Of a DNA stretch of 64,000 nt, positions 29,853 through 38,905 are shown one piece after another. The notes beneath the pieces were generated by a model. The model was not told the origin of the DNA. It made no database searches and saw only the letters and a program-made list of their open reading frames with translations. Position 1 is the first letter of the stretch; every line of letters starts with the position of its first letter. The position numbers were made by a program, and so were the translations under genes. The DNA is from JAMQKA01 sp034521835 (GTDB lineage: Bacteria; Bacteroidota; Rhodothermia; Balneolales; Balneolaceae), in assembly GCA_034521835.1 (NCBI GenBank), contig JAXHMA010000006.1, forward strand, positions 806,001 to 870,000, read 5' to 3'.

Positions 29853-30741
29853 TCACCCGTTAAATCGCTCTACCGATGTCCCATTAACAGGTAATTTCGC
29901 TTTGAACAGTGAGCCCGAAAGAGGAAATTCCTGCTCTTTTTCTTCTGGCATATGCTCTCGTGCGGTCGTGATGTAAAGTTCGTTCAACTCAGGTCCCCCA
30001 AACGTCGCAGGAGGTAACTTGCGGTACAGGAAGCAGTATTTCATGCATTACTTCACCTGACGTTGGGTCAACCCGAATCACCTTGAATCCATTATAAAGC
30101 GCGACCCATAATTTCCCTTCCGTGTCGATGGTCATGCCGTCAGGGAGTGCTTCCGAGTGATCCAGTGTAAAAATCACAGAACGATTCTGTAGTTCACCCG
30201 TCATCATGTCAAAATCGAAGGCATAGATTATATGGTCATGTGAATCGATAAAATAGAAAGTCTGTTCGTCGATACTCCAGGCCATTCCATTGGGGATAGT
30301 TAGATTGCGAAGTTTTTTGTGCACACTCAGGTTGGTATTCAAACAGTACAGGCTGCCGACTCCCTGCTGTTGATCATAGGAGAGGGTTCCAGCCCAAAAA
30401 CGACCACTGGGATCGCATTTGCCATCATTGAAGCGATTGTTGGACAGATCAATTTCCGGGTCATAAAGATGTTTCATTTTGCGCTTTTCAAAGTCAAATA
30501 AGGCAAATCCAGACTTCAATGCCAGTACGGCGCCCTGATCTTCGCAAAGGGCCAGGGAGCCTATGTGTTCATCAATTTCAAATTCGATATTATTTCTTTG
30601 TTGTGGATTATACCGATACAACTTCCCGGAGAGGATATCCACCCAGTACAGCAGGTTATTGCGGTCATCCCAGACCGGGCACTCGGCCAGGATAGCGTCA
30701 AATTTGAGCTCCAATTCTGCTTGAGTAGATAGTATGCTCAT
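29853..30741 (-). CDS. SMP-30/gluconolactonase-family lactonase, frame broken
   Basis: A six-bladed propeller lactonase that opens sugar lactones. Diagnostic stretches are LAECPVWDDRNNLLYWVDI (metal Glu in AECPVW), NNRFNDGKCDPSGRFWAGT, NLTIPNGMAWS (metal Asn) and LPDGMTIDTEGKLWVAL (metal Asp). One extra base near 30004 breaks the frame; the second frame continues TFGGPELNELYITTA, the expected last blade. Repaired length is about 296 residues. In the operon it would hydrolyse the lactone made by the dehydrogenase encoded just upstream (6 bp away) to the free sugar acid for the dehydratase. Confidence 0.87.
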
Positions 30742-30747
30742 TGGCTT

Positions 30748-31517
30748 TTAGTCTTGTTTGCTGCCCGCTACCTTCAGGCCGATGCCTCCATCGATGCGTA
30801 CGGGCTGCCCAGTGATGAATGATCCCTTCTCGCTGGCCAGGAAGGCAACAAGTTCGCCGATCTCTTCTTGGCTGGCCATTCGTTTTACCAGGTGGATGTC
30901 GATCGTCTCCTGCCGGACGGCCTCGGGATCAGGCGACTGCCGGAATGCCTCTCGATTCAATGGCGTATCCACACCGCCCGGGCATACGGCAACGCTGCGG
31001 ATGTTCGGGGCATAATCAACGGCAATGCTGCGTGTCAAGCCGATCAGGGCTGCCTTGGAGGTGGCATAGGCGGCAACTTTTTCCTGTGTTACAAACGCCT
31101 GCACGCTCGACATATTTACAACTACGCCGCTGCCATTTTCCTGCATGTAGGGGATCGCATGCTTTGCGCAGAAAAAGCTCCTTTCAGATTAACGTTCATC
31201 AGCGAATTCCACTGCTTCTCGGTTGTTTCAGTAACTGTGGCGTAATGAAGAATGCCGGCATTATTCACCAGCACATCGATGCTCCCAAAGTGAGCATTAG
31301 CCTCTTCCATCGTATCAATCACTTGCTGTTCCTTTGAGATATCACATTCAATGAAGAGAGCTCGATCTCCAAGCTTACTGCCAAGTTTGGTCCCTGCTTC
31401 CACATCTACATCGAGTAGTACAACCTGGCCCTCTTCGCGATGAAAAACTTCGGCGCACCCGGCACCGATACCTTTACCGCCACCGGTGATAATAATCGTT
31501 TTATCTTGAAATGACAT
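30748..31517 (-). CDS. SDR dehydrogenase, probable sugar or deoxyketoacid oxidoreductase, frame broken
   Basis: A classical short-chain dehydrogenase. It has TGGGKGIGAG at residue 12 (cofactor loop), NNAG near 88, catalytic Ser in VVNMSSVQAF, YATSKAAL (Tyr-Lys) and PGGVDTPLNRE. The A5 run at 31172-31176 (T5 on the coding strand) probably lacks one base; restoring it joins LKGAFFCAKHAIPYMQENG. Length is about 256 residues. The acidic VDVEAG after strand two suggests NAD rather than NADP. Within the operon this and the second SDR should supply the two oxidation steps (sugar to lactone; 2-keto-3-deoxy acid to diketo acid). I cannot tell which does which. Confidence 0.87.
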
Positions 31518-31528
31518 ACAAACTTCGT

Positions 31529-32386
31529 TTATGAGTGATATGCTTTTGCCTTCTGCCGGGACGATCCCAGTCCCTCAATACCCAGTTCAACTTCATCCCC
31601 CGGCTGGAGGTACTGCGGTGGATCGAATCCAAGTCCTACTCCAGCGGGTGTACCAGTCGAGATAATATCTCCGGCTCGGAGCGTCATAAATTGGGAGATG
31701 TAGCTAACAAGGTAAGGAATATTGAATATCAGCTTGCTTGTGCTGCCATCCTGCTTGAGCTCTCCATTTACCTTCAGCCAAAGCCGCAGGTTGTTGATGT
31801 CGTCAATTTCGTCTTTGGTAGCAAGGTAGGGGCCAAGAGGCGCAAACGTGTCGCAGCTTTTGCCTTTCACCCACTGCCCGCCCCGTTCCAGCTGGAATTC
31901 ACGCTCGCTATAATCATTATGCACGCAGTAGCCCGCTACATAGTCCATCGCTTCGTCCTCAGAAACATAAGACGCTTTTTTGCCGATAATAACGCCAAGC
32001 TCTACTTCCCAGTCGGTCTTTTTACTGTTTTTGGGGATGACTAAGTCATCGTTGGGACCTACAATTGAAGAGGTGGCTTTGAAGAAGAGGATCGGTTCAT
32101 TGGGAATATCCATACCGCCTTCATTGGCGTGATCCTCATAATTCAGACCGATACATACCAGTTTGCCCGGGTTGGCGACAGGCGGGGCGGGGCGTTCGGA
32201 ATCATCGATTCTTGGAGCTGAAGAGGCGTTTGTTTCCATCCATTCCGAAAGTCGTCGCAGGCCATTATTCTCAAAAAAGGATTCATCGTAATCTTCCCCA
32301 AAAGCACGGGCGTCAATTTTTGTGCCGTCAGATAATATCAGTCCCGGCTTTTCATGTCCTTGTTCACCAAAACGAATTAGTTTCAT
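31529..32386 (-). CDS. Fumarylacetoacetate hydrolase-family diketo-acid hydrolase
   Basis: A 285-residue FAH-fold enzyme. The N-terminal small domain has KLIRFGEQGHEKPGLI. The catalytic domain begins LVCIGLNYEDHANE near 77 with metal ligands in DWEVELGVIIGKK (E-x-E) near 124, GYCVHNDYSEREFQ and the closing GDIISTGTPAGVGLG. In the non-phosphorylated L-fucose and L-rhamnose routes a homologue cleaves 2,4-diketo-3-deoxy acids to pyruvate plus lactate. With two SDRs, a lactonase and a dehydratase beside it, that role is the best inference here. The frame is intact. Confidence 0.88.
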   Translation of the reverse strand: MKLIRFGEQGHEKPGLILSDGTKIDARAFGEDYDESFFENNGLRRLSEWMETNASSAPRIDDSERPAPPVANPGKLVCIGLNYEDHANEGGMDIPNEPILFFKATSSIVGPNDDLVIPKNSKKTDWEVELGVIIGKKASYVSEDEAMDYVAGYCVHNDYSEREFQLERGGQWVKGKSCDTFAPLGPYLATKDEIDDINNLRLWLKVNGELKQDGSTSKLIFNIPYLVSYISQFMTLRAGDIISTGTPAGVGLGFDPPQYLQPGDEVELGIEGLGSSRQKAKAYHS

Positions 32387-32407
32387 GTAATCAGCTATTG
32401 TTTTTTG

Positions 32408-33184
32408 TTATGTGTTCAGGGTTGAAAAGCCGCCGTCTATCGTGTAGTTGGACCCGGTGATAAAGGCCGCCTCATCAGAGCAAAGGTACAAGGCCAGGCC
32501 AGCGATTTCTTCGGGCTTCCCCATCCGACCTATGGGCTGTGTTTGTGATAACTTTTCGAACATTTCTTCTTCCTGCCCGGGATAGTTCTGCTCCAGGTAG
32601 CCATCCACAAAGGGAGTATGGACCCGTGCCGGTGAGATGGCGTTGCAGCGGATGTTGTCATCAATATAATCTTTTGCGATTGAGTAGGTCATCGTGAGCA
32701 CTGCACCCTTGGTGGCGGAATAGGCAAATCGTTCCGAAATTCCCAGTGTGGCCGCCACCGAGGCCATATTTACAATGGAACCACCACCGGATTTTTTCAT
32801 CTTTTTAACACCTGCCAGGGAGCAATTATAAACGCCTTTCACATTGACTGCAAGCAGACGATCCATATCATATTCAGTTGTATTTTCGAGAGTGCCGATA
32901 TGGGCTACACCGGCGTTGTTGATCAAAATATTGAGGCGCTCGTGTTGTTGATAGATATTATTAAAAACATCCATCACATTTTCCTGGTTAGCCACATTCA
33001 CGTCATAGAAGTATGCTTGGCCACCGGCGTTATTTATTCCATTTGCTGATTCCCGGCCAGCCTCTTTATCGAGATCCAGGATGTGGACATCAGCTCCCTG
33101 GCGCGCAAATAGCTGAGCAATGCTTTTCCCGATGCCTTTGCCAGCCCCAGTTATTACAGCCGTTTTATTCGTTAATTTGAACAT
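32408..33184 (-). CDS. SDR dehydrogenase, probable 2-keto-3-deoxy acid or sugar dehydrogenase
   Basis: A 258-residue classical SDR with TGAGKGIGKS near 12, LDLDKEAG (acidic residue favouring NAD), NNAGVAH near 90, catalytic SIVNMASVAATLG, YSATKGAVL (Tyr-Lys) and a C-terminal GSNYTIDGGFSTLNT. Its sequence pattern resembles 2-keto-3-deoxy-L-fuconate dehydrogenases, but SDR substrates are hard to call. It is the first gene of the operon and the promoter should lie in the roughly 390 bp upstream. I saw no transporter or transcription regulator in the operon. Confidence 0.86.
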   Translation of the reverse strand: MFKLTNKTAVITGAGKGIGKSIAQLFARQGADVHILDLDKEAGRESANGINNAGGQAYFYDVNVANQENVMDVFNNIYQQHERLNILINNAGVAHIGTLENTTEYDMDRLLAVNVKGVYNCSLAGVKKMKKSGGGSIVNMASVAATLGISERFAYSATKGAVLTMTYSIAKDYIDDNIRCNAISPARVHTPFVDGYLEQNYPGQEEEMFEKLSQTQPIGRMGKPEEIAGLALYLCSDEAAFITGSNYTIDGGFSTLNT

Positions 33185-33416
33185 GAATTCTGTGTCTTCA
33201 GCTGATTAACTATTGATCTCAATGTACGAGAACCAATACCGCCTGATCTCACAGGGAAACCAAAATATGGTTCGCCTTTCCCACTCGATAATACATAAAG
33301 TTAATTGAAGTGTCATCCTTTAGACAGATAGATCGATTCTTAAAAACGGGTATAAATATGAGAATCGGTGCAGCATCTGCATTAAAGGAGCATGTTAGTA
33401 GGAAGGAAGAATTATT

Positions 33417-33557
33417 ATGAAAATCGCAGAAGCCGTCACCTATTACCCTGTTTGGCAGGAGGTATCTGAAATCACTCAGCAGGAGTGCTTAGTATACAGG
33501 CTTACCAGCAAATTTCTCAGCTTACTATTAGCGGAATTACAACCCTTTTTTCACTGA
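33417..33557 (+). CDS. Possible small ORF opposite the catabolic operon
   Basis: A 46-codon ORF beginning MKIAEAVTYYPVWQEVSEI, preceded by a purine-rich GGAAGGAAGA 8 bp before the ATG. It sits in the gap between msrB and the SDR-led operon, on the opposite strand to both. I recognise no family. The good ribosome-binding site is the only positive evidence. Confidence 0.35.
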   Translation: MKIAEAVTYYPVWQEVSEITQQECLVYRLTSKFLSLLLAELQPFFH

Positions 33558-33576
33558 ATTAAGCTTAAAAGCTGAC

Positions 33577-34128
33577 CTAATCTACATTCTGTTGCTTAAA
33601 ATCGAGAGCAGCAGAATTCATGCAGTAGCGAAGACCGGTAGGTTTGGGGCCATCAGAAAACACGTGACCAATGTGAGAGTCACACTTTGAACAGACAATT
33701 TCGGTGCGGGTCATCAGCCAGCTGTTGTCTTCCCGTTCCTCCACAGCAGACGCTTCAATGGGCTTCCAGAAGCTCGGCCACCCGGTACCGGAATCGTATT
33801 TGTGCTTGGAGCTGAAAAGCGGTTGGCCACAGGCACCACAATAATAAATTCCCTCTTTCTTGTTGTCATAGTATTCGTTCATGTAGGGCATTTCCGTGCC
33901 TCTATCGCGGAGTATACGGAACTCTTTGGCGGACAAAATCTCTTTCCACTCTTGCTCGGTTTTTACAACCTTGCCATTTTCATTTGTTGCCATAGTATCG
34001 GGAGCCGTTTGCACAATTATACCACTAATATTTACACCAGCATGGTGGAAGTGGTCTTTATCTTTTTCTTCTAAATTACACGCAATTGTAAATATGAGAG
34101 CAATTGTAGTGACTACTAATTTTTTCAT
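33577..34128 (-). CDS. msrB: Methionine-R-sulfoxide reductase, exported
   Basis: A 183-residue MsrB that repairs oxidised methionine. An N-terminal lipoprotein-like signal (IALIFTIACN, cysteine at 17) sends it to the periplasm. The catalytic domain (about 55-180) carries both zinc-binding CXXC pairs, YYCGACGQ and VCSKCDSHIGHVF, the substrate stretch GTGWPSFWKPI, and the catalytic cysteine in GLRYCMNSAALDF. It is a single gene. The exported location suggests repair of envelope proteins; its electron donor is not apparent nearby. Confidence 0.92.
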   Translation of the reverse strand: MKKLVVTTIALIFTIACNLEEKDKDHFHHAGVNISGIIVQTAPDTMATNENGKVVKTEQEWKEILSAKEFRILRDRGTEMPYMNEYYDNKKEGIYYCGACGQPLFSSKHKYDSGTGWPSFWKPIEASAVEEREDNSWLMTRTEIVCSKCDSHIGHVFSDGPKPTGLRYCMNSAALDFKQQNVD

Positions 34129-34260
34129 ATTCGAACCTTTTTTCTTTTATCTATAACAATTATAACACATAACTAGTACGATTAGTTTGGGCTATTGGAT
34201 TTATATTTTGGGATTTTTTCTAAAAGAATACGCTGTAATTACATTTTTGATGAAATATTA

Positions 34261-34397
34261 GAGGCTTTACAAAACCCTTATTTTGTCAATCCTGGTTTTT
34301 TGCGAATTTGAAATCTTTACTTATGGGATACAAACTGAGGTTCTGAATGTGCTCAGACTTTAACCTTGAATAAGATCCCTGGGTTTACAAAGCCCTT
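34261..34397 (+). repeat. 137-bp dispersed repeat, copy A
   Basis: This segment is recognisably the same as the reverse complement of 44890-45026 along its whole length. Shared blocks include ACAAAACC, TTATTTTGTC, GCGAATT, GAAATCT and CAAAGCCCT. Its two ends are themselves inverted and imperfect (GAGGCTTTACAAAACCC against AAGGGCTTTGTAAACCC). The layout is that of a miniature inverted-repeat element without a gene. It lies between msrB and the LA_2272-type gene. Confidence 0.7.
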
Positions 34398-34402
34398 TAT
34401 TC

Positions 34403-35629
34403 TTAAAATAGCTCAACGCCTACTGAGTAACCGATCCAGAACGCGTAATTTCTGCCCTTCGCGTCATAATCGACCAGCCTGTACCAGGTATACTGATTGC
34501 TGGTTTCTATTCTGGAGATCATCAGGTTGAGGGTTGGACCTCCATAAAATTGGAATCCCTTGCCAAAATCTTTACCGAAAAGCAGCCGGTACTTGATTAT
34601 GGAATTTAAATCATTGGTCCACCCGCCTTCATTAATCTTGTAATAGGAGAAATCCGAGTAGCGAAAATAATTTTTATACTCGGTCAGGCGACCAATACTC
34701 CAGCCCAGCTGCCAGACGTCTTCTAATGTGGGATTATGCCCGATTGAGATCATATTATAAATTTCATCAGTACCCAGTTTTATTCCCACGTTGGTAAATC
34801 CGCCGTCGCTGGTCCAGAGATCAATTTCACTGCGTCCATCCTGATAATAACTGATCAGCCCGACCGGTATCCCATCAAACTCTTAGGCGTAGTTTACCAG
34901 CCCGATCTGTATTCCCTGAAACTCCCGGGAAACGTTGATGGGAGCGGCGGCAATCCCTTGGAAATTCCCGGAGTAGTTGAGCAGGCCGGCTGTCATGATT
35001 CCCTGCATATCTCCGGCCGCATAGTTTGTCAGCCCGCCCACCGCAATGCCTTGCATATCGTTCGAGGTTACGTTAGCCAGCCCGGTTATCAACATGCCCT
35101 GCATATCACCGCGGGCTATATTCGAAATTCCTGAAATCTGTATGCCCTGGGAGGCCCCCTGCGTCCAGTTTGCGGCACCGGAAAGCTGTATCCCCTGCAT
35201 GTCATTGCCGGAATAGTTAACGGCTCCTGCAATCTGAATGCCCTGCATCGCTTCTTCGCTGATATTGAAGATTCCCGATAGCTGTACACCGGCTGTTTCC
35301 TGTCCCGAATAATTTCCGATACCAGCTATCTGCACACCATTGGCGTAATATCTATTGATGTTTAACAGACCGCCAAGCTCAAATCTATCTTCAAGAGCCC
35401 CGTTATATCCAGCCAGTATATTAAAGGAATACTTTGCTGCATACTTCGGTGCATCTATACCATTTGTGCTTACGCCAGGTACTAAAGCCACTCTCAATGT
35501 TCTGTACCCCAGGCCAATACGACTATACTTTTTTTCATCATCGTTATCTTGATTCTGAGCTAACAGGGAAGGGGTGGAAACTACCAATAATAGGAGGAAT
35601 AGAAACAGGCTTATATTTTTGAGCTTCAT
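34403..35629 (-). CDS. LA_2272-type surface repeat protein, interrupted by an in-frame TAA
   Basis: A signal peptide (residues 1-25, ending SLLAQ) is followed by a leader domain and about eight tandem repeats of roughly 18 residues with the pattern GxQxxGxxNYxxGDMQ (for example GIQIAGAVNYSGNDMQ), then a C-terminal barrel-like part ending GVELF. TAA at 34883-34885 interrupts the protein after LVNYA. The same frame then continues for about 160 codons (EFDGIPVGLISYYQDG...) with family-like sequence. A T-to-A or similar substitution would restore a codon, so the break is not a shift like most others here. The family is a presumed beta-solenoid on the cell surface with unknown function. Confidence 0.75.
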
Positions 35630-35712
35630 ATTGATTACTTAATCCAATTAGAAATTAAATTAAGCACGCAGTACGAGCGTAAAGGCAAAATGTTTTAACT
35701 TTTTTTAGTGGA

Positions 35713-36438
35713 TCAAAAGACCGTAAAACCGGCGTAGAAGATATTGGAATCGAGCCCTGGGTTTACATCTCCTAGCCGACCGTTCGACATGTGGTGGTAT
35801 TTATACCCCAGGGTAAGAAAGGAGTGATCAAAAAGTTTGATCTCCAGGCCGGTACCAAGCTCAAGAATAAAGTTAAATCGCGTTCCCCGCCGGTCGGGAA
35901 AGGGATCCGACAGGTATATAAAGCCAGTAGATGATTTTAAAAAAGGCTGTACCGTGCGGTGTTTGCCCCAGTTTAGCTGAAAGCCCACAGGGGCCACCCC
36001 AAAGCCACCAATTGAGGATGCAGTGACACGTCGACTGATATCAGAAAACTGGTAATTCACATGCAGATTCATTTCTCCCACATATTTGAGGAGGTAGTTT
36101 TTGGGTAGGGCTAATAGCTTGCGGTTGTAGCGGAATCCCAGCATGCTAAGATCCGCGCCCGCCGTTTTACCCCAAACACCCTTGGTAGAATGAAACGAGT
36201 AGCCTCCCCAAAACGCAAATTCATGAATCCCTACTTTTTTACCGGAAATTTTGTAATCCTGGAGAAATTCAGAAACAGAAGTGCTGGTATCAGTATGCGC
36301 CGTCATGTTGTTTTGCGCTATAACAGTTTGTTGTCCCCAAAAAAGGAGCATAAAAAGAATACAGCAGAAACAGATGGTACAGATGCCTGTCCGTTCAGTT
36401 TGCTTTGTTAAAACTATAGGGAACTGTGTGTTGCTCAT
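35713..36438 (-). CDS. PagL-like lipid A deacylase/acyloxyacyl hydrolase
   Basis: A 241-residue outer-membrane barrel protein. A hydrophobic signal lies at about 20-42, and the C-terminal half shows alternating strands. The catalytic signature KYHHMSNGRLGDVNPG near 215 gives the His-Ser pair of PagL, and the end NIFYAGFTVF is a typical barrel terminus. PagL removes the 3-O acyl chain of lipid A. Adjacent to a surface repeat protein, it may remodel the outer leaflet. In-frame ATGs after the first could be the true start; the leader looks long. Confidence 0.82.
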   Translation of the reverse strand: MSNTQFPIVLTKQTERTGICTICFCCILFMLLFWGQQTVIAQNNMTAHTDTSTSVSEFLQDYKISGKKVGIHEFAFWGGYSFHSTKGVWGKTAGADLSMLGFRYNRKLLALPKNYLLKYVGEMNLHVNYQFSDISRRVTASSIGGFGVAPVGFQLNWGKHRTVQPFLKSSTGFIYLSDPFPDRRGTRFNFILELGTGLEIKLFDHSFLTLGYKYHHMSNGRLGDVNPGLDSNIFYAGFTVF

Positions 36439-36558
36439 ATGATTGTAAAATATTGTATACAGAAATCCGATAATTTCATTTTGAATCCCGTCCTTTCCCA
36501 GTAGATGATTTCTACTGTATTGATAAATATGACCACAAACATTTATTGTCAGGAGAAT

Positions 36559-37739
36559 TTACTTAATGTGACTGTAATTCTCTAAAAGCGGGATTATCCT
36601 TTCGAGAGGTAGCGCTTCTACGGTGTTCCCATCGCGCCCGGTCATGGTTTTGGCATTAAAAGCTAATTCAGGATCGCTTCTTCGGTAGCTTCTACCACAG
36701 CCATAAACAGGGGGGAGATGGCCTCATTTCTAAGCAGATCGGCAGATTGTGTCGTTGAATTTGATCGATGTGGAACTCGAAGGGTCTCCGCCGATGAAAA
36801 GGAGATTACGTAGTCACCGCTGCCGTTTGACATTATGCTGCCGGTTCGGGCCAGGCCAAGCAGTGCACGTTTGGCCAGCCGCTTTAGATTTCTCGATCTC
36901 AGTGGTGCATCAGTCGCCACAATGATCATGCAGGATCCTTCCTCCACAGCGTTGAGTTCATCGTTGTAGTAATACTTGCCAAGCTCCTTGCCCGCCGGAA
37001 TGCCGGCTATTCTGAGGGTACCACCAAAATTAGTTTGCACGAGAACGCCAGCGGTATATCCGCCAAACTCATCTGGAAGTTTGCGTGAAGAGGTGCCAAT
37101 ACCGCCTTTAAATCCCAAAGCCGTCGTCCCGGTTCCAGCGCCTACATTTCCCTGTTCCACCCTCCCGGATTTTGCATGATCAATAGCCTCGAGAACATTT
37201 TTTTTGGAGACATGACGTCCCTGAATATCATTGAGCCATCCATCATTGGTTTCGCCAACCAGCGGATTAATGGATCGAACCTGGCTGTTTGCTTCAAAAG
37301 AAAGGGCATAGTCGATCAGCGCATCAGCGGCGGTGGGTACGCTTAAGGTATTGGTCAAAATAATGGGAGTTTCTATGGTTCCCAGTTCCTCAACCTGTGT
37401 GGATCCAGTCAGCTTTCCAAACCCGTTGCCCACAAAGATTGCTCCCGGCACTTTTTGCTGGAACAGATTCCCGGGATGGGGCAGAATAGCCGTAACGCCA
37501 GTCCGAACAGAATCTCCCTCGATCAGGGTTGTATGCCCAACGTGCACTCCTGCTACGTCGGTGATTGCATTAAGGGGACCCTGCTGCATCACTCCTAAAT
37601 CGATCCCATATCCACGGATATTTTTAGACTGGGTCATCCCATCATCAATAGTAAACAGGGAAATTAAGATGGTTATAGCAATCATTTTCCCAAAAAACGG
37701 CTTCCACATGCGATCTTCCATAATCAGTTGAAAGTTCAT
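36559..37739 (-). CDS. P1-family (DmpA-like) aminopeptidase, frame broken near the C-terminus
   Basis: A DmpA/BapA-type Ntn hydrolase that cuts itself into two chains and releases N-terminal amino acids. Diagnostic stretches are NAITDVAGVHVGHTTL near 55, GNGFGKLTGSTQVEELG near 100, VGAGTGTTALGFKGGIG near 197 and the autoprocessing site SNGSGDYVISF near 298 (nucleophile Ser after Gly). An N-terminal signal segment (IAITILISLFTI) indicates export. The first frame stops at 36663 after EEAILN. One missing base there restores AFNAKTMTGRDGNTVEALPLE up to a stop at 36559, the normal C-terminus. Confidence 0.88.
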
Positions 37740-37750
37740 GAAAAAAAGTT

Positions 37751-38656
37751 CTAAACTTTGCGTTCTGCCTCTACAAAGATCCGTTTTACGCGCGGGAAGT
37801 TCTCCTTAATCTCCTTATTAAGCCGGCTGATAGAATTTTCAACCTCCTGAGAACTAATATTATCCCGGTAATCTACGCTGATATTTACGAGGATAAAATT
37901 GGGTCCCATATGCATTGTCAGCGTTTCATTAATGGCGGCGATCTCCTCAAATGTATTGGCAATTTGATTGATTCCGCTGATAATTTTTTGATCTGCGCTT
38001 TCGCCAATCAGCAGCCCTTTTGTTTCGTAGGCCAGCCATGCGGCCGTCAGACCCAGAATTATCCCGATAATAATGGAAGCGATACCGTCGTACATCGGGT
38101 TGCCGGTCAGCTGTCCGACCCCAATTCCTATGAAAGCAACGATTAGTCCAAGCATGGCAGCAGAATCCTCGAAAAGAACCACAAACGTTGTGGGATCTTT
38201 TCCCTTGCGGACCGCCTCAAAATATTCTCGGCCTTCCCGCATCTTGTTAAACTCCTTCCACGCAAAATACCAGGCAAAAGCCTCGAAAATCATGGCCAGC
38301 CCAAGCACGATATAGTTGATTAGCGGGTTTTCCACAGGATGCGGATCCATAACGCTGTGGATGCCCTCATACAGGGAAATACCTGCACCGACGGCAAAAA
38401 TCATAATCGCTACAATAAAACTCCAGAAGTAGATCTCCTTGCCGTGACCAAACGGGTAGTTTTCATCGGCCGGTTTTTTGGCTCTTTTCAAGCCCAGCAG
38501 TAACAGCAGTTGGTTGCCGGTGTCAACTACAGAATGGATACCTTCGGAGAGCATGGCTGAGCTACCGGTTATTACCGAGGCGATGAACTTGGTAATGGCG
38601 ATTAATCCATTACCGATAAGTGCGGCGTAGATAACTTTTTTAGACGATCCGGCCAT
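37751..38656 (-). CDS. Cation diffusion facilitator transporter
   Basis: A 301-residue inner-membrane divalent-cation/proton antiporter. Six hydrophobic helices fill residues 8-215. Metal-site candidates are SEGIHSVVDTGNQ (His and Asp) in helix 2 and VLFEDSAAMLGL (Glu/Asp) in helix 5. The cytosolic ferredoxin-like domain follows (LTMHMGPNFILVNISVDYRD). The metal could be zinc, iron, manganese or cobalt; the sequence does not decide. It lies 12 bp upstream of the P1 peptidase gene and may share its transcript. Confidence 0.9.
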   Translation of the reverse strand: MAGSSKKVIYAALIGNGLIAITKFIASVITGSSAMLSEGIHSVVDTGNQLLLLLGLKRAKKPADENYPFGHGKEIYFWSFIVAIMIFAVGAGISLYEGIHSVMDPHPVENPLINYIVLGLAMIFEAFAWYFAWKEFNKMREGREYFEAVRKGKDPTTFVVLFEDSAAMLGLIVAFIGIGVGQLTGNPMYDGIASIIIGIILGLTAAWLAYETKGLLIGESADQKIISGINQIANTFEEIAAINETLTMHMGPNFILVNISVDYRDNISSQEVENSISRLNKEIKENFPRVKRIFVEAERKV

Positions 38657-38905
38657 AAATAGTTGTCAAAAGTTAAATTCTGTGACTGTTCAAAACCTAT
38701 CTACGGAATGAGTGCGAGATAAACAAATGGTAATCTGCACTTATCTAAGTGATCCGGTTTATATCACAGGAAATCAGAAATTTCATTTGTCAGGGCATAG
38801 AAATAAGAACAGAGACATTCTGAAAAAACTGTAAGAAACAGCACTTCGCAAACGACAAACCAACCTCATATAAAAAAAGATCAATAAAGCTGACTGTTAT
38901 AACTT

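Noticed and set aside
34403..35629. Stop-codon reassignment or read-through to explain in-frame TAA codons
   Set aside because: Other genes here use TAA as a normal stop, and only two such cases exist; point changes explain them better.
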